Positions 20,815 through 28,584 of a stretch of DNA of 64,000 bases are shown piece after piece. Under the pieces are notes generated by a model. It saw only the letters and a list, made by a program, of their open reading frames with translations. It did no database searches and was not told the DNA's origin. Both the position numbers and the translations under genes were made by a program. This DNA comes from Scheffersomyces stipitis CBS 6054 (taxonomy: Eukaryota; Ascomycota; Pichiomycetes; Serinales; Debaryomycetaceae), in contig NC_009043.1 in assembly GCF_000209165.1 (NCBI RefSeq), positions 434,001 to 498,000 on the forward strand, given 5' to 3'. Every line of letters begins with the position of its first letter. The first letter of the stretch is position 1.

Positions 20815-21146
20815 CGCTGTAGTTGTAAAGAGAAAGATTGATGTCTTCGGTAGAGTAAAATGTCAAATATGTATGTGGTCACGTGATTCCTTTTGAAGTG
20901 ATTGCAAAATTTGTAGAAATATGGAGAAATCTTGACAAAAAACTGGATACTAAGTAGATAAATTTGAAACTACAATAAATAAAAGCTCTAGGGAAGTGCA
21001 AAACTAACGAAATGTCTCATTTATCTATTGTTTATGGCATATCCGCAGAAAGTAGTATACGCCAGTTAGATCTACAAAATCAGTAAAGATAAATAACGTA
21101 TATACATAGAATTCATACTTAAAGGATTAATGTATACATAGAATCA
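20815..21146. other. GON7 upstream and PFK26-like 3' region
   Basis: This 332-bp AT-rich gap contains the E-box listed separately. Nothing else was seen. Confidence 0.5.
20878..20887. promoter_or_regulatory. Cbf1-type E-box GTCACGTGAT
   Basis: GTCACGTGAT matches the full RTCACGTGAY consensus of the bHLH factor Cbf1, located 64 bases upstream of the GON7 ATG. Its position is right for a functional promoter site; binding is inferred. Confidence 0.5.
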
Positions 21147-22790
21147 TCATGCAGTGTAGTCCTTGATGGGGATCCTTTCAGCGGTGTTGGAGTAAGCATT
21201 GAATTTGATCTCAATGATATCGTCTGTAGGGAAGTTCAAGTAAGGTATATCGTAGCAGATGCAAGACATCAAGTAACCGTAGAAGACCTTGAGAATTGTG
21301 TCGTCAGCGATGATCAAGATATCGCCGCTCATGCGTTCCATTTCCAAGATCAACGGCTCAATCTTGATGGCCAAGTCGTGGTAGGACTCAGCACGCGAGA
21401 ATCGGTAGTGATAAGGATCCTTGATATACTGTTCGTATTCATCAGGATACTTAGCCAGGACTTCGTCCTCGGTCATATTTGCTACTACACCAGGATTTTT
21501 TTGAGACAATTGGATTCTGTGTCTGATTTTCACATTTCTGTCAGCGAAGTACTGTGTTGTTTCAATAGTTCTTTGTTTCACAGAAGTCCATACTACAAGC
21601 GAGTCCTGGTCGATTCCGTCTACACCAGCTGCAGGCTGTCTTTCGTCTACGGAGAGTTGCCGTTTCAAAACTGCTGGTCTCAAACGAGCTAGATCTGGGT
21701 TTTCCTTGTCTTCCTCGTCTTGAAAGTATGATCTGCCGTTCTTCTTGACGTGTTCGATCAACGACTTGGTCAAGTTGAAGGCGTACTTCTTTCCTGCATC
21801 GTCCAATGGAGGATCCTTAGTGTAATCCAACAGGTTCTTGTAGCACCGAGCAAAGAAAACCGACCCCAGCTTGATTCGTGAGTTCATTAAGTAGAACACA
21901 ACCTTATTGATCAAGTAGCCGTAATTCGAGTTGTGCAACTCGATTCGCTCACCAAAGTTGATGAACTTGATATAAGACAATGTCGCATCCTTCTCGCCCA
22001 TATTCTGGTAATAGGGCGCCAAAGCGTTGATCCGCCCACTGTAGTCCTTATAGGCCTTGTCATAGTCCCAGTTGACATAGTCAGGTGATGAACGTGCTGC
22101 CTCCTCCATGTTCTTCATGATGATGGCATCGTCTGTGACCAAGCTCTCGATGAACAACACCTGGATGTTCATATCAGTGAATTTCTTCTGCAACGCAAGT
22201 CTGTACTCCGGCAAGGCGTTGACAGCATCGTATATGGCCACTTGACCCTTGTCGTTTTTGAAGAAGTTCAACATGTCGTTGAGGCACTCGTCTACAATCT
22301 TGTTTCGGATTTCATTCGCACGCTTGCTGTTTGGTGACGGAACAAAAAGATCATGCGTCACATCATCCTCGGCACTGGCTCTACGGTAATTTCCCAAGTG
22401 GAACGAATGAGTCTTGACTCCAAGCCATCTTAAGTATCTTGTCAACGATACCGACAAGTGGGTTTTGCCTCGGCCGGGCAAACCTGCCAAAGCGATACAG
22501 ATCTTGCCGGCATGGAACAACCGGCCAGACTCCGTGGAGTACAACTGGCCTCCACCGATAACTGAAGACAGCGCATCTTTGTGGACACCATCTTCGCCAG
22601 TGATGTCGCTGAGTCGACGGTGAAGCTGGGCGATGTCGGAGTCCATGTCGACCAAGTTGGGTTTGTCGTTGTTGTGGAATGACCATCTCTTGGTGGTTCT
22701 TCGCTGCGAAGCCGTTCGAGAAATGGGCGCAGAGCCAAACCCGTTGAAGAGCTCGCTCTCGTCGTCAGAATGGATAGCGTTATCAGACAT
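21147..22790 (-). CDS. PFK26: 6-phosphofructo-2-kinase with degenerate bisphosphatase domain
   Basis: This makes fructose 2,6-bisphosphate, the activator of phosphofructokinase and inhibitor of fructose bisphosphatase. The kinase half has the P-loop GLPGRGKT (103-110), a GNYRR motif (about 133-137) and NYGYLINKVVFYLMN at its end. The phosphatase half is present, but its phosphoryl-acceptor motif RHG reads R315-C316-Y317, and the second active-site His region reads IADDTILK. Hydrolysis is therefore predicted to be lost, as in yeast Pfk26/Pfk27-type enzymes. An N-terminal RRTTKRWS (about 30-37) resembles a PKA site. At 547 residues it is shorter than S. cerevisiae Pfk26, so the choice between PFK26 and PFK27 is uncertain. 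Confidence 0.87.
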   Translation of the reverse strand: MSDNAIHSDDESELFNGFGSAPISRTASQRRTTKRWSFHNNDKPNLVDMDSDIAQLHRRLSDITGEDGVHKDALSSVIGGGQLYSTESGRLFHAGKICIALAGLPGRGKTHLSVSLTRYLRWLGVKTHSFHLGNYRRASAEDDVTHDLFVPSPNSKRANEIRNKIVDECLNDMLNFFKNDKGQVAIYDAVNALPEYRLALQKKFTDMNIQVLFIESLVTDDAIIMKNMEEAARSSPDYVNWDYDKAYKDYSGRINALAPYYQNMGEKDATLSYIKFINFGERIELHNSNYGYLINKVVFYLMNSRIKLGSVFFARCYKNLLDYTKDPPLDDAGKKYAFNLTKSLIEHVKKNGRSYFQDEEDKENPDLARLRPAVLKRQLSVDERQPAAGVDGIDQDSLVVWTSVKQRTIETTQYFADRNVKIRHRIQLSQKNPGVVANMTEDEVLAKYPDEYEQYIKDPYHYRFSRAESYHDLAIKIEPLILEMERMSGDILIIADDTILKVFYGYLMSCICYDIPYLNFPTDDIIEIKFNAYSNTAERIPIKDYTA

Positions 22791-23993
22791 GATTACGAAA
22801 TCGATATTTAGGAGATCGGTGCTATAATTTAGTGAGATAACGTTTAGAAATTCAGCAAAAAAATGGATTCGATACTCAGATAAAATGGACGATAGAAGTC
22901 AGTGTGGTACGATGTGAAGGATATATCAAAAAGTAACAAGAATGAATTAGTATGAAGGATACCAATCACAAATTCTGAAAAACACTAAAAGAGATATCTT
23001 TTTCTGGAGAACAGTTATAATCAGCTGTCTCCTGGATGATAACCTTCCCCAGAGTGAGCAGTGTGTGGGAACCAGAACGGGGTTAAGCGAGTAGTTAGTA
23101 GAATTGGTGATAGACTGGAAGGACTAGGAAGTAAAGTGTAACCATTTCTAATAATTGAAAGAGTAGATACACAAAGAACATTAATACGGATATTGTAGAG
23201 TCTTGTAGATACTAATTTTCCTAATCTCAATTGAGTTTTCATTTTTAGTTTTCGTGTGGTTACAGTATGATGAATCCCACAAACACTAGCTAAGTATACT
23301 TGGCCAACTACACTTCCTGGACCTGTCACCAGAACTAAGGACTATATTCACTGGCTACAGAGTTAAGCAGTTGAGTTTTGTCTCGACAAATTGTCTTCAC
23401 CAAAATGTATTTAAATGAGACTATTGGAAATCTGGAGTAACCAATTTAATGTTGCATGAATAGATATGAACTAGGAAAGCAATGTCAGGATTGGCAATCG
23501 TACTATCTACTGTAGGTGCCTTTTCTGAAGCAGTATCCAACAAAGAAGATTAATGATACAAATCTTCCATAGTCTGCCAGTAATAATTACAAGGCTATTT
23601 TTCCAGGGTCAGCTTTCTTGTGGAGGTAACAAAGATTCTTCTGAGCTACAGTCTAGAAAGACAAGGAATGTAATTAGAGCAGTAGATAGAGGCGAAAAAA
23701 TGGATAACAGCATGATTTCCTAATCAAGAGAACTAATTTAGAACAGTGTGATATGAATAGCCAATAGTTTCAAATTCATGTTACACTAGCAGACTACTTT
23801 GCCATGGATTCAATCCACTCTTACACACTACATACTATGTGTTTCTTGAAAGTGAAGTTTTCAGACATTAGAACTACAATATGCCACTCAATACGGAACC
23901 ATTAAAATACATTCATATTATATAAAACACAGAATTTAGATGTCTCGGATATTCATCCTTTATGTATAGAATTTATGACAATATGAAAATAAT
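22791..23993. other. Intergenic region, PFK26-like promoter and RPL26 3' side
   Basis: This is AT-rich sequence. A TACTAAC on the minus strand (23100-23094) has no nearby 3' splice site or coding exon. A minus-strand 102-codon frame at 23021-23329 has no protein-like composition. I see no RNA gene. Confidence 0.5.
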
Positions 23994-24855
23994 TTATTCG
24001 AGCTTACCACCCTTTCTTTCGATCAAGGCCTTTCTGTCCTTGTCCAAGTGCAACTTGGTGATGACAACCTTGGATGGGTGAATGTTGATTGGGACGGAAG
24101 CACCGTTGGACTTTTCCTTTTGTAACTTTTCGATTTGGACAGCGAACTTCAATCTGTAGACGGAGTTGATCTTACCTTCGGAACCCTTCTTGGAACCTCT
24201 GACAACCAAGACTTCATCTTCCTTTCTGATTGGCAAGGACTTGATGTTGTACTGTTCTCTTAATTCTTTAGACAATGGAGCAGATAACAAAGCTCTTCTT
24301 TCCACAGAGGAGGAAGTGAAGTAAGCTTTTCTGGCTTTAGAACGAGAAGAAGAAACGTCTAGAAAACTGTTAGTATACTGTTTGGTCTTATTGGTATAAA
24401 GCTGTAACATGAATCGTGGAGTCGAGCTGAGTACTTATTGAACAAGTTCGAACGTTAGGTATATGGATGAAGTCACTCTGGATATCTCTGCAATGAAAAG
24501 ATTTCAACTGGTCATTGGGAACTTGAGATGGGGACTTGAATTGCGATGTCTTGATAAAAATCTTCAAAATTTATGATAACACTTGGAAAGACAATGACAC
24601 TACAGGATTCACTAGGTTGAATACCTTCATCTTTAGTTGATATCTAACAACTGCTTGGACAATATTATTTGACTTGGAAGCTACAATTTTGTCTTTTTTC
24701 GTATGGATAAAGTGATCACTGCTCAACTTGGATTCATTTCATCGATATCTTCAAATAGGGAATGTCAAAACCTATTCAACTCTCAAGACTCTATCCACGA
24801 CTATACTGTATTCCGCATTCTTGAATCGATATTTACCTTGACTGATTTTGGCCAT
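23994..24855 (-). CDS. RPL26: Ribosomal protein L26 (uL24), spliced
   Basis: This is a 60S subunit protein near the peptide exit tunnel. The CDS is join(23994-24358, 24837-24855) on the minus strand. Exon 1 is 19 nt (MAKISQ plus one base), then a 478-nt intron from GTAAAT to CTAG with TACTAAC at 24375-24369, and exon 2 begins [14 protein letters not shown]. The spliced product is 127 residues, the same as S. cerevisiae Rpl26, and contains the KOW motif region [19 protein letters not shown]. The unspliced frame would start with an unrelated [16 protein letters not shown]. Splicing after the sixth codon matches RP gene habit in yeasts. Confidence 0.95.
24359..24836 (-). other. RPL26 intron (478 nt)
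   Basis: The 5' site is GTAAAT, the branch site TACTAAC at 24375-24369 and the 3' site CTAG at 24362-24359, only 11 nt from branch A to the end of the intron. I looked for C/D snoRNA boxes on the sense strand and found none. Confidence 0.92.
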
Positions 24856-24923
24856 CTTTAATGATACTAGTACTTAGCAAAAAGGAGTTACCTAAACCTC
24901 ACAAAGTGTTTTTAATAAAATTA

Positions 24924-24959
24924 AATTTTCACCATACTAGCAGAATCCAGGTGAAAATT
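24924..24959. repeat. 10-bp inverted repeat in RPL26 promoter
   Basis: AATTTTCACC at 24924-24933 is the exact reverse complement of GGTGAAAATT at 24950-24959, with a 16-bp spacer. It lies about 70-105 bases before the RPL26 ATG, so it may fall in the core promoter or leader. Confidence 0.7.
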
Positions 24960-25005
24960 GTTGCTCACAGTGTGAAGGCTATAGGCAGTCTCAGCGCTGT
25001 AGGGA

Positions 25006-25016
25006 GAAAAATTTTC
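25006..25016. promoter_or_regulatory. RRPE-like palindrome GAAAAATTTTC
   Basis: GAAAAATTTTC contains AAAAATTTT, the core of the rRNA-processing element found upstream of yeast ribosome genes. It is about 150 bases before the RPL26 ATG. AT-rich palindromes occur by chance, so confidence is moderate. Confidence 0.4.
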
Positions 25017-25049
25017 GGAAGCGAAGTGCGAGTACCAGATTGAGGGCGG

Positions 25050-25058
25050 AAGCCCTAA
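25050..25058 (-). promoter_or_regulatory. Tbf1-type TTAGGGCTT site
   Basis: The plus strand reads AAGCCCTAA, i.e. TTAGGGCTT toward RPL26, about 200 bases before its ATG. TTAGGG-type sites bind Tbf1, the general ribosomal protein gene regulator in Candida-type yeasts. Position and gene type fit; binding is inferred. Confidence 0.5.
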
Positions 25059-25430
25059 TATTTTCATTGGCACATGACTAATTTGAGAGACTAATGGGTG
25101 CAAATTTCCCTTGACCAACAAATACGTACTAGCATTCAGGCTGATGGAGCTAAAAGTGCTTTTATGAAGTAGTATTTATGAAGTAGGTTTCATCAGAATA
25201 GTACAGATACTTCTTATTCGCTATCCAAATATAAATATTTGGTATGTTATTCTCATTGTATTCTGGGTATTTCATAAGGTTGCATACACTTGTAGTGATC
25301 TCAGTGCACTTGCTACTCTAAAATACACAAACGACTTCGAACTATAGCTCAAATTCTTTATACATGTAAAGATTGACAACTAATCCTCTCATATTCTAAC
25401 TGGGAATGCTTTTGTATTGCAAAAATTAGC

Positions 25431-25435
25431 AAAAA
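25431..25435 (-). terminator. Pol III T-run terminator for tRNA-Arg
   Basis: Five Ts on the minus strand lie about 17 nt after the tRNA 3' end. A second T5 follows at 25421-25425. Confidence 0.7.
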
Positions 25436-25451
25436 TAAATTGTTACTAGCA

Positions 25452-25525
25452 AGCCCGAGGCGGGACTCGAACCCGCAATCATTATCTCCGGAGGATAACA
25501 CCTTAACCAATTAGGCCACAAGGGC
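25452..25525 (-). tRNA. tRNA-Arg(CCG)
   Basis: On the minus strand the gene folds with a D arm GCCT/AGGT closing AATTGGTTA, an anticodon stem TTATC/GATAA with loop CTCCGGA (anticodon CCG, reading CGG), a 5-nt variable loop and a perfect T arm GCGGG/CCCGC around TTCGAGT. It has no intron. The acceptor stem GCCCTTG/CTCGGGC pairs at five of seven positions, with U-C and U-U mismatches at 5:68 and 6:67. An alternative outward pairing CAAGCCC/GGGCTTG is perfect. The A and B box regions are intact. Identity is firm; full function is a little uncertain because of the stem. Confidence 0.88.
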
Positions 25526-25538
25526 TTGTTTGTAACCC

Positions 25539-28500
25539 ATGAGGGACACTTTTTCCACCGTTCGATACCTAAACGAGAACATCCGTGCCGCAACAGTTAA
25601 AAAGATGTCAGAACTACGACCAATCAATCAGCCAGAGGGACCTCTAGGGGGTTTCTCTGGTGAAAGCTCTTCAAATCAAGCCTTAAACGAGCCAAAACCA
25701 CCGGATATTGACCGAAATCCACACGACCATGTCGCACCCCCTGATCTGATGGACCTCGATGGCGAGTCCACAGATGCCGATGAAAACGGCAATTTAGAGC
25801 CATCCTTCGTGACTGCAGTGTCATCTACCTCTGAGGAACCGGCCCAACTACGGGATAATCCCATGGACGAGCTGGTTATTCAGAACCAGACCCCATTAAG
25901 TCCTACTATGGAAAGTTTTGAAACCTCAGTTTCGGAAATTTTTCAAAGTCACGTGCTTGACGAGGTACACGACCAGGAAATGGCTGCAAACGATGATAAT
26001 GAAATGGATCACATTTCTTTAAATTCTACAACCAGCCTCTCGAACTTGCCCGAACAAGAAGATTCTCTCCTTGTACACCAACTTAAAGAAAATACAAAAA
26101 CCCAAAAAAATTCTGAATCCTTACAATACTTAAATAAAAACCAAAAAAACTCCGAAAATACAAAACTCCCAGAAAAAAATACACAAGACCTTGAAGCAGA
26201 GGAATACCCACTCTTAGGAACCTCAAAGAGTTCTTCTAAGAAAAGGATTCATCCCTCAAACCCCAAGGCAATTAGATCTACTCCTCTTCCAAACCCTAAT
26301 AAGGCAAAATGGGCAGATATTCTTCAAGATGTTCCCGATAAAGAATCCGACAAAATACTTCAAACATACAGACTGAAAATGGAGGCCCTCCAAGAACAGA
26401 TGAAGATGGACGTTCCTACCACCAATGAAGTCTTTGACCAGTTTGACACATACTCGACACTTATCAGTCACTTAGAAGGGTTATCGGAAGCAAACTATAA
26501 GGGCCAACAGAAAAGGTTCGACGACTGGGATACGCCTGAGGAGGTAAGAGTGTCAACCCTCAGCACAATCGGCAGAAACGTTGCTGAAAAGTTAGATGTA
26601 AGAGTCCACATTGACTCATTTGAATACAGACTGAACCTGTTAAAACCCCAAATGAGCATCGAGGACAAAGCTAGGATAATTCTTACCCACTTTAAGGAGA
26701 CTATACCTGATAGGTTAGATGAGTTAGAAGAACACACCGAGCAGAGTATTGCCAGTCTCAAAAAATCACTTCAATTTTACCAAAACCAGATATCCCCAGG
26801 GGACCCTCTGGAGCAGGAGTTGAAGCGGGGCATCAACAATACCCAACTTGAAATTGAAGAGTTGGAGAAAACACTTCAAATCACTCAAAGGATTTATGAC
26901 ATAAAGGAGTATTTCCACATACATATCCGGGACAATCTGCACTTAAACTTTAACTTCTCCATTACTGAAAGTAATACTGTAGTTCCACGCTTCAAATCTC
27001 AAGGTCCAAAGAAATGGCTGAAGACTAAATTTGAAGAAATATTCGACCCTTACTACACAGGGGAAGAAGGCAACTACAGATTTACACTTAAACTTATTCC
27101 TCTTTCTAGTTATCCCAACGTCTTTCTTGTGGGTATAAAAGCCCCAATTGGAAACAAAAACTTAGACAATCTATTAGAAGCAATGTTCAACCCAAATACG
27201 CTTGACACGTATCAAGTACCTCAATACAGGTCTTTACGCAGGGAAGAACGAGAGCCTATCGTATACGATATTCTAGCTAAACACCGAAGGGAAGTACCAC
27301 TCCACAAAGGCAGATCGACTCTGTCAAGATTCCAGTCTGCTTTCTATTTGATTGCGACGGAATCGGATAGGATTCCAAACAGAAAGAACGCCTTCATGCA
27401 GGGTGTACAACTAGACATTATCTCCTCATACCAATTCTGTTTCAAATGTCACACCAATCAGCACTCAACCAAACGATGCCCAACATTCAAGGCCCCGGTT
27501 GCAAAGGTACCCTATTTTTATCAGAACGAATCCCCTAACAACGCACGTCCATACAAACAACATCAAAAGGACGACGATGGGTTTAACCCGGTGACCAAAG
27601 GCGCTCCACGCCGAAAGGAACCACAACCCTTAATCTCCCAACATAGACAAGGAGGTAATCGATTCGCGCCACTCGCCGACCTCCCAGAATCGGGAGTAAC
27701 AGAACACGTGAGCCATAACCAGTCAGCACAACCTGACTCCCACCAAACCATGAGAGCTATCATGCACCCTAAATCTACAGGGGTACCTCGCAATACCTCA
27801 AACAACGAGAGACCACAAGATCAAATCCAAAGGGAATACATCCAAGATGATGATGACGAAACAGTAAGATACACCGATTCAGACGAAGATGAAGATATCC
27901 GTGACGATGAAGCATCCGTCATCCTTAGCCACCAGGTTCAGGACCAAGAAATGGAGCTCCTCCCAGAAACTACAATCAATGCCGCTGGCAACAAACCGAC
28001 CAGAACACAACCGCTCCTTCAACCAATCACGCCTCGCCCAAGAAAGCAAGGTAAATCCCTTGTCACATCAAAAACCAAACCCCTAGCAACCCCAATCTCT
28101 TCACCATCCTACTCGGGTCGCCTAGCCCCTCTCACAAGGAAGCAACCGACCCCTTACTCTCCTATTATAGGACTCTCCCACTCCAACAAAAGTCAGACTC
28201 TAAGACAGTCCCAAAGGGTGCATGAAGCACTTAATAAGACTCTTAGTTTAAGCCGCGACGAACTGCAGGCACAAAACACCTCAGCCAGCCGCATCCCAAC
28301 ACTACGAGATCCTCCGCCAATAACAGATCCTCCTGCCAGAGTCATGGATATCACGGATTCCCCACTAGGATCCACTCTAGGGGAACCGGAATCCACAATT
28401 TTGGACAACATGGAAAGATCTGACCCTTCACTAAGATTTCAAAGTCAAAGCGTCGACCCAACACAAGTCGACTCTCCAAGTATACACCAGGACATTGTTG

Positions 28501-28583
28501 ACCATACTAATTTGGCTCATCAACCGGTAACTGTCACGATTGGCTCACACGAAGCCAACCCCTCCAACACAATAGATTATTAA
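25539..28583 (+). CDS. LINE ORF1 protein (Gag-like, zinc knuckle)
   Basis: This is likely the RNA-binding chaperone protein of the retrotransposon. The 1014-residue protein has an acidic, Ser/Pro-rich N-terminal third, a charged coiled-coil region (about 385-460, rich in Glu/Leu) and a CCHC knuckle CFKCHTNQHSTKRC (C-x2-C-x4-H-x4-C, about residue 633). A long polar, Pro-rich C-terminal third follows. The frame starts at ATG 25539; an alternative start at 25605 (MSELRPINQ) is equally plausible and would leave about 80 bases of leader. The stop TAA is followed after one base by the ORF2 ATG. I do not see an RRM. Confidence 0.82.
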   Translation: MRDTFSTVRYLNENIRAATVKKMSELRPINQPEGPLGGFSGESSSNQALNEPKPPDIDRNPHDHVAPPDLMDLDGESTDADENGNLEPSFVTAVSSTSEEPAQLRDNPMDELVIQNQTPLSPTMESFETSVSEIFQSHVLDEVHDQEMAANDDNEMDHISLNSTTSLSNLPEQEDSLLVHQLKENTKTQKNSESLQYLNKNQKNSENTKLPEKNTQDLEAEEYPLLGTSKSSSKKRIHPSNPKAIRSTPLPNPNKAKWADILQDVPDKESDKILQTYRLKMEALQEQMKMDVPTTNEVFDQFDTYSTLISHLEGLSEANYKGQQKRFDDWDTPEEVRVSTLSTIGRNVAEKLDVRVHIDSFEYRLNLLKPQMSIEDKARIILTHFKETIPDRLDELEEHTEQSIASLKKSLQFYQNQISPGDPLEQELKRGINNTQLEIEELEKTLQITQRIYDIKEYFHIHIRDNLHLNFNFSITESNTVVPRFKSQGPKKWLKTKFEEIFDPYYTGEEGNYRFTLKLIPLSSYPNVFLVGIKAPIGNKNLDNLLEAMFNPNTLDTYQVPQYRSLRREEREPIVYDILAKHRREVPLHKGRSTLSRFQSAFYLIATESDRIPNRKNAFMQGVQLDIISSYQFCFKCHTNQHSTKRCPTFKAPVAKVPYFYQNESPNNARPYKQHQKDDDGFNPVTKGAPRRKEPQPLISQHRQGGNRFAPLADLPESGVTEHVSHNQSAQPDSHQTMRAIMHPKSTGVPRNTSNNERPQDQIQREYIQDDDDETVRYTDSDEDEDIRDDEASVILSHQVQDQEMELLPETTINAAGNKPTRTQPLLQPITPRPRKQGKSLVTSKTKPLATPISSPSYSGRLAPLTRKQPTPYSPIIGLSHSNKSQTLRQSQRVHEALNKTLSLSRDELQAQNTSASRIPTLRDPPPITDPPARVMDITDSPLGSTLGEPESTILDNMERSDPSLRFQSQSVDPTQVDSPSIHQDIVDHTNLAHQPVTVTIGSHEANPSNTIDY

Positions 28584-28584
28584 T

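Larger units (their letters stand above)
24856..25451. other. RPL26 upstream region up to the tRNA gene
   Basis: This 600-bp region holds the RPL26 promoter and the end of the tRNA transcription unit. The candidate elements are listed separately. No further gene is seen. Confidence 0.55.

Noticed and set aside
23021..23329. 102-codon minus-strand frame with a TACTAAC inside
   Set aside because: No matching 3' splice site near the branch-like motif, and composition is not protein-like.
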